From: Acidobacteriota bacterium
Lineage (GTDB): Bacteria; Acidobacteriota; Terriglobia; UBA7540
NCBI GenBank assembly: GCA_021817045.1
Contig: JAKAWG010000007.1
Coordinates: forward strand, 47,420-111,419
DNA length: 64,000 nucleotides
Direction of reading: 5' to 3'
The notes under the pieces are model-generated. The model was not told where the DNA came from and searched no databases. It saw only the letters and a list, made by a program, of their open reading frames with translations. Both the position numbers and the translations under genes were made by a program. Positions 25,681-34,392 of the stretch are shown one piece after another. Position 1 is the stretch's first letter. The number at the start of each line of letters is the position of its first letter.

Positions 25681-26718
25681 CTACCCTGAAAGCACCGAAG
25701 GCTTGAAACGGGCCGGGCTGAAATCTGGCGCGGTTGTGGCGTCGGCTGGTCCTTCGATCTGGGCGCTGACGTTCCCGCAGATGGTTCCGTAATGGTAACA
25801 GCTTGTGCAGGCAACGTGCCGCAGTTCATAGTGCGGCACGGCTGTCCTGAGACGATCTCCCAGCCGGGCATCGGGCATTTCCACGAGCAACGGGCACACC
25901 CAAACACCGCGGTCCGTCACGAGCCGCGAGTTTGAACACATGAGCAGGTCGAGATCGAAGCCGACCAGCATTTCTTCGGTAAGGAGGGACTCGTCCGGTA
26001 TGGCATCGGCGGGGCGGGCGAGGCTGGCATCCTGTTGGTTTTCTTGCTCTCTTGCCAGGGAAGCCACGGCGCTATGTGCGGAGGCGACGCGGGCTTGGGC
26101 CCGAGTGAGTTCCCGACCAAGCGGCAGCGAGGGCAGTATCTTGATCCGCGGCTTCGAGTACCCTGCCTGTCGCAGCGTGCGAACGAAGCCCGCGAGCGTG
26201 GTGAGCTCTTCTTCCTCGGACCAGGTTCGGACAACCGTGACGAGAGGCAGGATGCCCCGCTGGCTAAGCCTCCGGGTGGCATCGAGGGCGCGACAAAAGA
26301 CACCGCGCCCGCGGATCGCGTCGTTCCTTTCCTCCGTGTAGCCGTCCAGGCTGACACGGATTTCAAGAGAATAACGGGTGCCGCGCTCCATCTTCGCCAG
26401 CTCATCTGCGGTGCGGTCGGTGATGAGGGTGCCGTTGGTAAGGACTGTGGTCGGCGCAGCGTCCAGGGAAAGGCGAAGCATCTCCAAGAGTTGCGGATGC
26501 AGGAAGGGCTCTCCGCCTGTAAAGAAAATTGCCTTCAGGCCCACGCTGATCGCAGTTTCGAGTTCGTCTCGCACGCGATCGATCGTAAGAAAGCCGAATG
26601 TCTTGACGCCGGGGCCGCTGCCGTTGAAGCAGTGCGCGCACGCGATATTGCACAGTGTTCCCGTCACCTGGAACCATAGGTTGTCGATGTGCTTCAGCGC
26701 GATAATGGGATGTTTCAT
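25681..26718 (-). CDS. Radical SAM protein with SPASM-like C-terminus
   Basis: A 345-residue radical SAM enzyme. GTLCNIACAHCFNGSGP carries the CxxxCxxC cluster site that binds [4Fe-4S] and S-adenosylmethionine. FFTGGEPFLHP is the GGEP motif, VLTNGTLI and EIRVSLDG follow as in the AdoMet radical barrel. The C-terminus has CSNSRLVTDRGVWVCPLL and CTSCYHYGTICGN, enough Cys for one auxiliary cluster as in SPASM/twitch proteins. A TTG six codons upstream is possible, but the ATG at 26718 is favoured. No precursor-peptide gene is recognisable nearby. It pairs with an atypical metallophosphoesterase and follows an MFS carrier gene, suggesting small-molecule metabolism. Confidence 0.88.
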   Translation of the reverse strand: MKHPIIALKHIDNLWFQVTGTLCNIACAHCFNGSGPGVKTFGFLTIDRVRDELETAISVGLKAIFFTGGEPFLHPQLLEMLRLSLDAAPTTVLTNGTLITDRTADELAKMERGTRYSLEIRVSLDGYTEERNDAIRGRGVFCRALDATRRLSQRGILPLVTVVRTWSEEEELTTLAGFVRTLRQAGYSKPRIKILPSLPLGRELTRAQARVASAHSAVASLAREQENQQDASLARPADAIPDESLLTEEMLVGFDLDLLMCSNSRLVTDRGVWVCPLLVEMPDARLGDRLRTAVPHYELRHVACTSCYHYGTICGNVSAQIEGPADATTAPDFSPARFKPSVLSG

Positions 26719-26863
26719 CGTCAAATGCAGTGACAAGTGAAGCGTGATGAGTGAATAACAATCAGCCGCCGGCTTTCAGCGATCAGCTAAAAGAATGTGA
26801 CCTCAAGCCGGCCTGCTGAAAGCTGACTGCTCACTCCGTGTCACTCATCTCTCGCCTGTGCTT

Positions 26864-28267
26864 CTAGCTTTCGCCGCCCAAGGCCTCCAGGGCTGCTCCG
26901 TTTCCTTCCGGGCCTCTCAAACACCACGGTATCATCCCAATGGCACCAAGTGCGTAGAATCCTGCCAGAACCTCGAATGCAGCCATGACCGAAACACGGC
27001 CTGCCAGGAAGACGAGAAGTGGCGGGGCAATCGCGGCGCCGATGCGACCAAAGGCGACCGAGAATCCAATGCCAGTTGAGCGCAGCGCGGTGGGGAAGAT
27101 TTCCGAAAACGTCGGGTAAGCCGACACCCAGCTTCCGGTAGCACAAAAGTTCACCACGATAAATGCCCAGAGGACACCTGCATAGCTCGCGTGCCGTGTG
27201 GCCACCCCCATACCGATCATCGAAAGCGCGGCCAGAGAATAAAAGAACGTAACGGTCAGTTTCCGTCCGGCCTTGTCGAGGCTTAGAGCGGCCACGGCCC
27301 CTCCCACGGCTGCTCCCACGTTGCCGATGATGAAAAAGACCGGCACGCGCTGTTCACCGACGTGAATGCGCGGAAGCACCACCAAAGGCAGGAACGCGAA
27401 AATGCCGTAGTATCCCGACGCCTCTGAAAAATCCAGAAGCGATCCCAAAGCCAGCCGCCACGGATGGTTGTGGAATAGCAAAGCAACTTGACGAAAGAAG
27501 CTGCGAGCGGGCGCAACGCTCTTTTCTTTGGTGATCCGGCGAAAATCTGCTTGACCGCCGGGGACTTCGATTTGGCGCGTGACGGCCAATGCTTCGCCAG
27601 CCCGGCCGCGGCGCAGAAGCCAGCGGGGTGATTCCGGAAGGACCCTCCGCGCCCAAACTGTGAACAGGGCAACCACCGCTCCCAACGCGAAGGCGAAGCG
27701 CCAACCGACGGAGGGGGGAAGCAGGTTGATGAAATAAAACGTAACACCCGCGGCGGCCAGGGCGCCAAGCGGCCAGAAGTTCATGACCGCCGCGTTGGCC
27801 CGCCCTCGGAAGCGCGCGGGAATGATCTCACTGATAGCCGCGTTGATGGCTGAATACTCCGCTCCCACACCAATGGCCGTCAGAAAGCGGAAGCAGAGGA
27901 AGAAATAGTAACCGGGCGAGAGTGCCGAAATTACGGTGAAGGTGGAATAGAGCAAGAGCGTCAGGATGAATAACTTGCGCCGACCAAAGCGGTCGGCAAG
28001 GTAGCCAAAGAAAAACGCACCGACCATGATCCCGATCAGCCAGACCGTGATCAGCGCCGAGGCCTGAACGGCCGTAACCTTCCAAAGCCTCTGCAGCACC
28101 TCCAGAATGCTGCCGATAATGTTCACCTCGAAAGCATCCAATAGCCAGCCGACGCCCAGGGCCAGCGTCACGCGAGTGTGCAGCGGCGTCCAGAGTAAAC
28201 GATCCAGACGCTGGCCGACGGCGGCTTCTGAATCAGAAGGCGCTGAAGAATGGGCCATTATTGGCAT
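26864..28267 (-). CDS. MFS transporter of the sugar/aromatic acid porter type
   Basis: A 467-residue inner-membrane carrier with about 12 helices in two halves. The cytoplasmic loop 2-3 signature FGYLADRFGRRKLF is present. GAEYSAINAAISEIIPARFRGRANA lies in helix 4 and the following loop, and SPRWLLRRGRAGEAL in the central loop; both are typical of sugar porter, AAHS or MHS groups. The second half repeats LSLDKAGRKLTV and YPTFSEIFPTALRSTGIG. The substrate cannot be read from the sequence. It begins four bases after the stop of an outer-membrane barrel gene, so the pair may carry one substrate across both membranes. Confidence 0.87.
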   Translation of the reverse strand: MPIMAHSSAPSDSEAAVGQRLDRLLWTPLHTRVTLALGVGWLLDAFEVNIIGSILEVLQRLWKVTAVQASALITVWLIGIMVGAFFFGYLADRFGRRKLFILTLLLYSTFTVISALSPGYYFFLCFRFLTAIGVGAEYSAINAAISEIIPARFRGRANAAVMNFWPLGALAAAGVTFYFINLLPPSVGWRFAFALGAVVALFTVWARRVLPESPRWLLRRGRAGEALAVTRQIEVPGGQADFRRITKEKSVAPARSFFRQVALLFHNHPWRLALGSLLDFSEASGYYGIFAFLPLVVLPRIHVGEQRVPVFFIIGNVGAAVGGAVAALSLDKAGRKLTVTFFYSLAALSMIGMGVATRHASYAGVLWAFIVVNFCATGSWVSAYPTFSEIFPTALRSTGIGFSVAFGRIGAAIAPPLLVFLAGRVSVMAAFEVLAGFYALGAIGMIPWCLRGPEGNGAALEALGGES

Positions 28268-28271
28268 GTCT

Positions 28272-29624
28272 CTAAAAGTGATAGTCCAGCACCAGGTTCA
28301 AACTGCGATCAAGCGTCTGGCGGCTGGAAAGCGAGATCGCTCGCCAGAAATCGTATTCGTAAATGAACGAGAATCCATCCGCCAGGCGGACGGTGATCCC
28401 CGGCTGGAGGATGAATTCCCGGCGCGCGTTGAGACCGAAATAGTTCCCCTGGCTAAAATTAAACCGCGGCTGAAATCGCCCGCGCGCCCAGCGGACTCCG
28501 GCCAGCGCGTAGGTGGCGTTCCAAGGTGGCAGCACAACGCGGCCGTGGACGGCCTGCCGCAAAATCTCTCCATAGGTTAGCAACGGGCCCGTTTGCAAAG
28601 TGGCGTCAGCGGCGAACTGGTCGCGCAAGTTGTTGGGACCAAGGTCCCGATCGATTGCGCCCTGCGCCAGCGATCCGCCGACAGTCAATGAAGTATGGTG
28701 GCTAAGCCGGAAGACCGGAGCAAAGCGCAGCGTCAGATCGTTCTTGGCGTGAGCGCCGGGCTCGGAGACCAAGTCGCGCCCGGGCAAGGACCCGTTGATC
28801 CGCGCGTCCGTCGTGAAGTATTGTGCGGAATAGTGCGCTCCCAGGCGGGAAGAAAAATCGTGCGCTCCGCGGAAGCCAACACCAAATTCCGGGTCGAGCA
28901 TCAGTCCGTCGAAATATTCGATGTTGCCGAAAAACGAGCCGTCCCAGGCGAGTCCAACGCGGCGATAGAAGCTTCCCGCCCGGAATTCTCCGTAAGGCGT
29001 GTCGTAGCGCACGTAGCCTTGCTGCAGCCAGGTAACCCCGGGATAGTAGCTGCGAAGACGCGTGGTTCGCAGGCGGTAATCGGAGTGAAATCCCCAGTGA
29101 CCATGCTGGGCGTCGAGCACCGTCGAGAAGGCGTAAAGCTCGAACCGGGGCTGGACGCCGGGAACGCCGACCGGAGCGTATTGATAGAGATACACATCGC
29201 CGCTCACGTGGATGCCGGCGATGCTGATCTTTGGCGTGCTGGAAGGGCTCACATTCTGCGTCATGGACTGTGGCGTTGCAGGGGGAGTCGAAACCGCAGC
29301 CGTCTCGGTGGCTTTCGTCGCATCTTTCGCTGTAACTGGCTTTGCCAAAGATTTTGCGGGAGCGCTCTTCGTCCCGGCGGCGCTCGCCTTGATCTGGTTT
29401 CCATTTGGCGTGCCCGGGGACATCTTGGCGTTAGCAAGAAGCGCGCGCACTTCCCGCTCGAGTTCACTAATCCGCTCATCCTGCTGCGCCACTTGCTTCC
29501 TGAGCGCTGCGATCTCGGTCTTTTCTTCATTCTTCCGCGATGCGCCCCTCAGCGTAAGTGGAAGCGAACCCATCATCAAAGCAAGAACCCAGACAATTCG
29601 AAATGGAACGCTTCTAGTTTTCAT
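28272..29624 (-). CDS. Outer-membrane beta-barrel porin with coiled-coil N-terminus
   Basis: A protein of about 450 residues with a signal peptide (FRIVWVLALMMGSLPLTLRGA), then a heptad-rich coiled coil (EIAALRKQVAQQDERISELEREVRALL) and a Thr/Ala/Lys-rich linker. After about residue 130 come alternating aromatic and polar strands ending FSFIYEYDFWRA and LNLVLDYHF, with a terminal Phe as in outer-membrane barrels. The coiled-coil start is common in trimeric porins of the DcaP type. The ATG at 29624 (MKTRSVPFR) fits the signal peptide; 29636 adds four residues. It is the first gene of a minus-strand cluster with MFS, radical SAM and phosphoesterase genes. Confidence 0.8.
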   Translation of the reverse strand: MKTRSVPFRIVWVLALMMGSLPLTLRGASRKNEEKTEIAALRKQVAQQDERISELEREVRALLANAKMSPGTPNGNQIKASAAGTKSAPAKSLAKPVTAKDATKATETAAVSTPPATPQSMTQNVSPSSTPKISIAGIHVSGDVYLYQYAPVGVPGVQPRFELYAFSTVLDAQHGHWGFHSDYRLRTTRLRSYYPGVTWLQQGYVRYDTPYGEFRAGSFYRRVGLAWDGSFFGNIEYFDGLMLDPEFGVGFRGAHDFSSRLGAHYSAQYFTTDARINGSLPGRDLVSEPGAHAKNDLTLRFAPVFRLSHHTSLTVGGSLAQGAIDRDLGPNNLRDQFAADATLQTGPLLTYGEILRQAVHGRVVLPPWNATYALAGVRWARGRFQPRFNFSQGNYFGLNARREFILQPGITVRLADGFSFIYEYDFWRAISLSSRQTLDRSLNLVLDYHF

Positions 29625-29792
29625 GTGGGCCATCAAGTCATTGCGATTTTACTTTGCCGGTTGGCAGGATCATGCCTTGGCGCGAAACTGTTTCGGTCAT
29701 CAGTACGGACATACCCGGGAATCGAAGGCTAATTATATTAGTAGCAGGATGTGAGAGTTTCATACAGCGTGAGGTTCGGTAAGGGCTAATCG

Positions 29793-30473
29793 ATGCGCTG
29801 GCTTAAGTCGTGGATTACATGCCTGACGTTCTATTTCCCCATGTGTTGGTTCGCTCAATTCTTGTTTTTCGTCCTGCCCGCACTCTGTTCAGTGTTCTTT
29901 CTGGGATATCGCTTGAAATTCCTCCGGCTTTCCCTCTGGATGTCGCTGGCCTGGAGCGAGCCGGCGAATATCGCGGCGCATCCGCCCGACCTTCACTTTA
30001 TCAGGCCCTGGAACTTGTTGGGTGTTGTCATTGCAGGCATCCTGGCTGCCGTTATACTCGTCCGACGGACGAACGGTTTGGTCCGTATTCTTGTTGGTCT
30101 CAGCTTAGCGACGCTTGCTGAAGATGCGTTATCCGCGACGGACCGTATGCCTTTCGGAGCGGTTCGACTCACCAGTACTTTGGAGATGCTCATCTGTGTG
30201 GTCGCGATATGCGCGGGCCTTTGGTGGATGGTTTCCGGGTGGCGCCTGTCGAACTATTGGCGTCGCGTGGAGAGCCTGATGGCTGCCTTCGTGTTCCCGG
30301 TGACGGGTTGGCGACTGCTGCGCGCCGTTTTCCGATTTGGTTTTTGGGGTCCGATGCGGACTGCGGATTTTTTGCCACTGGTTGCGGCCGTTTTGGCCGT
30401 GTTGATTGTGAGCTGGCCAGGGTCAAGAGCGCCGGCGGAAGGAGTTGAGTCAGGCTGGCGGGCAACAGCCTGA
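29793..30473 (+). CDS. Polytopic membrane protein of unknown function
   Basis: A 226-residue protein with five or six hydrophobic helices, including WFAQFLFFVLPALCSVFFLGY, LLGVVIAGILAAVILV, LEMLICVVAICAGLWWMV and LPLVAAVLAVLIVSW. There is no recognisable active-site motif. A basic segment RLSNYWRRVESLM lies before the fifth helix. It precedes the GH113-like gene by 38 bases on the same strand and may be co-transcribed with it. I do not recognise a family. Confidence 0.6.
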   Translation: MRWLKSWITCLTFYFPMCWFAQFLFFVLPALCSVFFLGYRLKFLRLSLWMSLAWSEPANIAAHPPDLHFIRPWNLLGVVIAGILAAVILVRRTNGLVRILVGLSLATLAEDALSATDRMPFGAVRLTSTLEMLICVVAICAGLWWMVSGWRLSNYWRRVESLMAAFVFPVTGWRLLRAVFRFGFWGPMRTADFLPLVAAVLAVLIVSWPGSRAPAEGVESGWRATA

Positions 30474-30511
30474 GGCTTGAGCGCAACGGCCGTGCTGGCC
30501 GCCAGTTTGGC

Positions 30512-31537
30512 GTGGGGGAACCTGCGCTCAGCCGGGCGTTTCGCGAGCGTCAGCAGGTGGAAAATTTGGCTGCCGCGGCGGCCTACCCATCGCTTCCAGA
30601 CAATGCGCCTTATCCCGAGACATTCCTTCAGAAGGGGGTAAGCCTTGCCGCGGAGTTTCCTGATCCTTACGGTTCTTCTGCCGCCCGTGAGATGCTCAAA
30701 GCCCTCAAGGGCAACGGGGTGAATGCGGTGGCGCTTGTGCCGTATGGCGCGACACAAATTGGCTCAATCGAGATTCGCGCTTTTGGCCGTCACAGCTTGG
30801 AAAGCGAGGAGGGAATAAGCGAAACCGCACGCGTGGCCCACGCCCTCGGGATGAAGGTGATGCTCAAGCCCGGCATCTGGGTCGGCCGCGGTAGCTATGC
30901 GGGCAATCTGGAATTTGCTTCGGCCGCCCGGCAGGCGAAATGGTTTGATGCTTACACGCAGTTTATCCTCCATTACGCGCGGCTCGCCACCCAAGTCCAC
31001 GCGGACATTTTTTGTGTCGGCGGGGAATTCGTTCATCTTTCACCGGATGCATGCGCGTGGCGAAAGATCATCGCTCAAGTGCGAAGCGTTTATCCCGGCC
31101 CGCTCACTTACGCGGCAAGCTTCGGTGAGGAGTTTGAGCATATCCGCTTCTGGAATGCGCTCGATTACATCGGGCTTCAGGAGTATTATCCGTTGCCCCC
31201 GAACTTGTCCACCGCCGCGCTGATTGCGCACGTGGAAGGCGTGCAGAAGAAGTTTAACAAGCCGGTTATCTTCACTGAGGCGGGTTTTCCAAGCGTGCCC
31301 GGGGCCGGGGAGCATCCGTGGGATAGTTCGGCCAGGGGGCCGGTTGCGCTGGCCTTGCAGGCGCGCTGTTATGAGGTGATTTTCCGAGCTTTTTATGATC
31401 AACCGTGGTTCGAGGGCATGTACTGGTGGAAGGTGGGTACGAACGATTTTGGCGGACGCCGCGATCGCTCCCTGACTCCGTGGGGTAAACCCGCGATGGC
31501 AATCGTTAAACGATGGTATACGGGCAATTTCCGTTGA
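30512..31537 (+). CDS. GH113-like glycoside hydrolase
   Basis: A TIM-barrel hydrolase of 341 residues resembling the GH113 beta-mannanase family. FLQKGVSLAAEFPDPYG opens the barrel. VNAVALVPYG, VMLKPGIWVGRG and HADIFCVGGEFVHL follow, with Glu172 as the probable acid/base. VIFTEAGFPS carries Glu256 as the probable nucleophile. MYWWKVGTNDFGG lies near the end, as in family members that close the barrel with a Trp pair. The frame starts with GTG at 30512 and has no clear signal peptide; the first 35 residues are Ala-rich, so the true start is uncertain. Substrate preference (mannan or another glycan) is inferred only. Confidence 0.78.
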   Translation: MGEPALSRAFRERQQVENLAAAAAYPSLPDNAPYPETFLQKGVSLAAEFPDPYGSSAAREMLKALKGNGVNAVALVPYGATQIGSIEIRAFGRHSLESEEGISETARVAHALGMKVMLKPGIWVGRGSYAGNLEFASAARQAKWFDAYTQFILHYARLATQVHADIFCVGGEFVHLSPDACAWRKIIAQVRSVYPGPLTYAASFGEEFEHIRFWNALDYIGLQEYYPLPPNLSTAALIAHVEGVQKKFNKPVIFTEAGFPSVPGAGEHPWDSSARGPVALALQARCYEVIFRAFYDQPWFEGMYWWKVGTNDFGGRRDRSLTPWGKPAMAIVKRWYTGNFR

Positions 31538-31591
31538 GCGAAACTTCCGTTCGGTGCTGCCGTAAACGATTTCGGGATTGTAAGCCGCGCC

Positions 31592-32149
31592 TTACTGCGG
31601 CGGATCCTGAGTCAGGTCCGCCGTGTAATACGTGAAAAAAGGCTGGCCGGGCGGAGCGACGCTCACGGTTTCGGTACACTTTCCCGGATTGGTGTGGCGG
31701 ATGGTGCGGCGGAAAATCCAGCCTGCTGGCTGGAGTGAACCGCCTTCTGGGTTAAAGCGGATCTCGCCATCGTAAACGGTTATGAGATAGCGCGTGACGA
31801 AGCCGTGAGATGAATAGAGGTCCAGATCGAATCCGTGGGAGAGATTGGAGCTGAGAATGCCGATGAGATTCTCGCTAGTGGCGGGAGCAACTTTGGTCGC
31901 CGGCAGCGAGACATGCTCGCGCAGGATCATGATGCGCCGGTCAAGCGCGTAGGAAACCGAAAGGCGAACGGTCCCCGCCGGCTTTGCTCCCACGGTTTTC
32001 CCGCTCCAATTGCCAATGAGCCACTCGATGCCGTAAAAGTCCGGCCGGGCAGGAATCTGGATCGTGAACGTTTGCGGACCGTGCCGCCTGGCCGCGAGCG
32101 GCGGACAAACGATCATCAGTAGAACCATCGCACTCATCAGCTTCTTCAT
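31592..32149 (-). CDS. Exported hypothetical protein, lipocalin/DUF1579-like
   Basis: A 185-residue protein with a signal peptide (KLMSAMVLLMIVCPPLAA). The mature part begins with a beta-rich domain containing FYGIEWLIGNWSGKTVG, similar to the first strand region of small lipocalin-like or DUF1579 proteins. SYALDRRIMILREHVS and LITVYDGEIRFNPEGG follow further on. It is probably periplasmic and may bind a small hydrophobic molecule, but that is inference from the fold resemblance. It converges with the GH113-like gene and precedes nadK by strand order. Confidence 0.6.
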   Translation of the reverse strand: MKKLMSAMVLLMIVCPPLAARRHGPQTFTIQIPARPDFYGIEWLIGNWSGKTVGAKPAGTVRLSVSYALDRRIMILREHVSLPATKVAPATSENLIGILSSNLSHGFDLDLYSSHGFVTRYLITVYDGEIRFNPEGGSLQPAGWIFRRTIRHTNPGKCTETVSVAPPGQPFFTYYTADLTQDPPQ

Positions 32150-32231
32150 TCAGTTTTTGCCTCCTGGCTCTGGTTCAGGCTGTCTTGCCGATGCCAACGG
32201 CTGCACCGGCGGCTACCTTTCCCGCGCGCGC

Positions 32232-33095
32232 TCAGCGCGCGCCCCACATGAGCTTCTGCCGGAGTATCTCGAAATAGGTCTTTTGTGGCGGCTGGATCAG
32301 CTCAATCGGTGAGGAAGATTTTCTGATGCGGACGCGATCGTCGCTGCGCAGAGCGACAGCCACCTGGCCGTCTACGGTGAGATATACGGACTCCTGGTGA
32401 TCCCGCATGGCCACTTCGAGGCTGACAGAATCTTGCAGCACGATAGGGCGGTTGGTGAGCGTGTGCGCGCAGATCGGCGTCACGATGAAAGCGTTCACAT
32501 TTGGCACCGTGACCGGACCTCCCGCCGCGAGCGAATAGGCCGTGGAGCCGGTGGGCGTGGCCACGATCAAGCCGTCGGACTTGTAGGTGGACATGAATCC
32601 CCCGTCCACCCAGACGTCAAAATCCAGTACGCGCGCAATGACGCCCTTGTTGAGCACGGCGTCGTTTAACGCGAGAAACGAGGAAATCGTTTTCCCGTCG
32701 CGCAGGACCAGGGATTCCAGGCGGACTCGCTGCTCGCTGCGGTAATCGCCAGCCAGCACCGATTCGAGCGCGGGATAAAGTTCTTCGAGCGTGGTAACGG
32801 TGAGAAAGCCCAGCCCCCCCATGTTAACGGCGAGGATGGGTACAGACCGCTCCTGGACCGCGCGCGCCGTGGCCAGAAGCGTTCCGTCGCCGCCCAGGAC
32901 GATCAGCAGGTCGGCAAGCGCGGCAATGTCGCGGCGAGGCAGAGCCTGTTCCATGCTCTCGATGTTGGCGACGGTTTCTCCATCCAGCAAGACGTCAATG
33001 CCCCGCTCGCGCAGCCAACTCCTTAAGGCTTTTGCCACCGGCGTGATTTCGGCCCTTCCGGGTTTAGAAGTAATTCCAACTTTTTGAATCTTCAT
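32232..33095 (-). CDS. nadK: NAD kinase
   Basis: NAD kinase phosphorylates NAD+ to NADP+ in the cytosol and is normally essential. The 287-residue product has all family markers: LLIVLGGDGTLL with the GGDG motif and catalytic Asp, MGGLGFLT, LNDAVLNKG for NAD binding, and SDGLIVATPTGSTAYSLAAGGPV. A later TNRPIVL segment also fits the family. An in-frame start 19 codons upstream exists, but the ATG at 33095 (MKIQKVGIT) matches the usual family start. No unusual features are seen. Confidence 0.95.
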   Translation of the reverse strand: MKIQKVGITSKPGRAEITPVAKALRSWLRERGIDVLLDGETVANIESMEQALPRRDIAALADLLIVLGGDGTLLATARAVQERSVPILAVNMGGLGFLTVTTLEELYPALESVLAGDYRSEQRVRLESLVLRDGKTISSFLALNDAVLNKGVIARVLDFDVWVDGGFMSTYKSDGLIVATPTGSTAYSLAAGGPVTVPNVNAFIVTPICAHTLTNRPIVLQDSVSLEVAMRDHQESVYLTVDGQVAVALRSDDRVRIRKSSSPIELIQPPQKTYFEILRQKLMWGAR

Positions 33096-33355
33096 TGCCG
33101 TCCGCCGACTCGCTTCGACGCGCCCGTTTATGTGCAGCGGGAGGATTCCCAATCACCGCACGCAAGCGAAACTGAATTGTGCCAAATTCGCGCTTGTAAT
33201 ACCAATCATAGCCCGGCACGGGTTCGCCTTGGCCCTCGGACGGAGGTCGCGATAGAATGACTTATGAGAGTTACCACACACGGATCGTGTCGCGGTGCGC
33301 TTTTGGGCCGGACGTTCTCCGGTCACTTTGCGACTAGTCGCCCATCATCGAGGTG

Positions 33356-34174
33356 ATGACGGATTACATGAAAGACGGTTGCCCCATCGAAGTCTGCGGC
33401 ATTTCGCTTTCTTTCAGCGACAAGCAGGTGCTTTCCAACATATCTTTCACGCTGGGTTGCGGCGAAACCTTGATTCTGTTGGGAGTCACAGGAAGCGGGA
33501 AATCCGTGCTGCTGAAGCTTGTCGCCGGCCTCCTGAAACCTGATTCCGGCCGGATTCTGATCGACGGGAAGGACATCGTTCCTCTGCGGGAAACGGAGCT
33601 TTACCCCTACCGGCGGCGCTTGGGAATTGTCTTTCAGGAAGGGGCGCTATTTGACTCGCTTCCGGTCTACGAAAACATCGCCTACCCGTTGCGCGAATCG
33701 GGCGAGACGGACGAGGATAAGATCGAAAGCGAGGTGCGGCAGGTACTGGGTTTCGTCGAAATGGAAGACGCCATTGACAAGATGCCGGCTGAACTCTCCG
33801 GCGGCATGAGGCGGCGGGTCTCGGTAGCTCGTGCCATCGTCGCCCAGCCTTCGCTGATGCTCTATGACTCTCCCACCGCCGGACTGGATCCTGTCACCGC
33901 CAACACCATCAACGTACTTATCGTCAAACTGCGGGACCTGCAGCACGTTTCCTCGATCTTAATTACTCACCGTATTCAAGACGCGCTGTTTCTCAGTCGC
34001 TTCGGGGTGTCCAAAGAGGGCGAGCGGGTAGTGCCTCTCCGCTCTAATGGGCGAGGGAGCACCCAGCAGCCTACTCGCTTCATGGTACTGAAGGATGGCG
34101 GCGTCTACTTTCTAGGCGATCGCCAACAGATCATCCAGGCCAGAGACCCCTATTTATCCAAACTCATTTCATGA
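33356..34174 (+). CDS. ABC transporter ATPase, MlaF-type
   Basis: The ATPase of an MCE-type lipid transporter, which moves phospholipids between membranes. It has about 272 residues. Walker A is GVTGSGKSVLLKL, the Q-loop is VFQEGALFDSLPVYEN, the signature is LSGGMRRRVSVARA, Walker B is LMLYDSPTAGLDP, and the switch His is in ILITHRIQDA. The FDSL(P/T)V wording after the Q-loop is typical of MlaF. A GTG one codon upstream and an ATG at 33368 are alternatives. The MlaD-like gene follows after 218 bases, but no MlaE permease gene lies between or beside them. Confidence 0.9.
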   Translation: MTDYMKDGCPIEVCGISLSFSDKQVLSNISFTLGCGETLILLGVTGSGKSVLLKLVAGLLKPDSGRILIDGKDIVPLRETELYPYRRRLGIVFQEGALFDSLPVYENIAYPLRESGETDEDKIESEVRQVLGFVEMEDAIDKMPAELSGGMRRRVSVARAIVAQPSLMLYDSPTAGLDPVTANTINVLIVKLRDLQHVSSILITHRIQDALFLSRFGVSKEGERVVPLRSNGRGSTQQPTRFMVLKDGGVYFLGDRQQIIQARDPYLSKLIS

Positions 34175-34392
34175 GACCCCTTTCGCCCCGGGGGAACGTT
34201 GACTCCGGCGCGAGATTTCTTCACACATGCTGTTAAGATATTCTCAGGCATGGATTTGACGTTCCTGAAACTCGCTTCGGCGGGTCGCCACGGTCGATGT
34301 TCTGCTGGCCGCAGGCTACAAGTCTACGGGTCAGCGGCCCGCTTAACGCAAGCTACCCGGCTGCTGGCCGAGATCGAGGGTAAGGAGGGAAG

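Noticed and set aside
28695..29732. 345-codon plus-strand open frame
   Set aside because: It lies entirely opposite the outer-membrane barrel gene, has Arg/Val/Gly-rich shadow composition and no recognisable domain.
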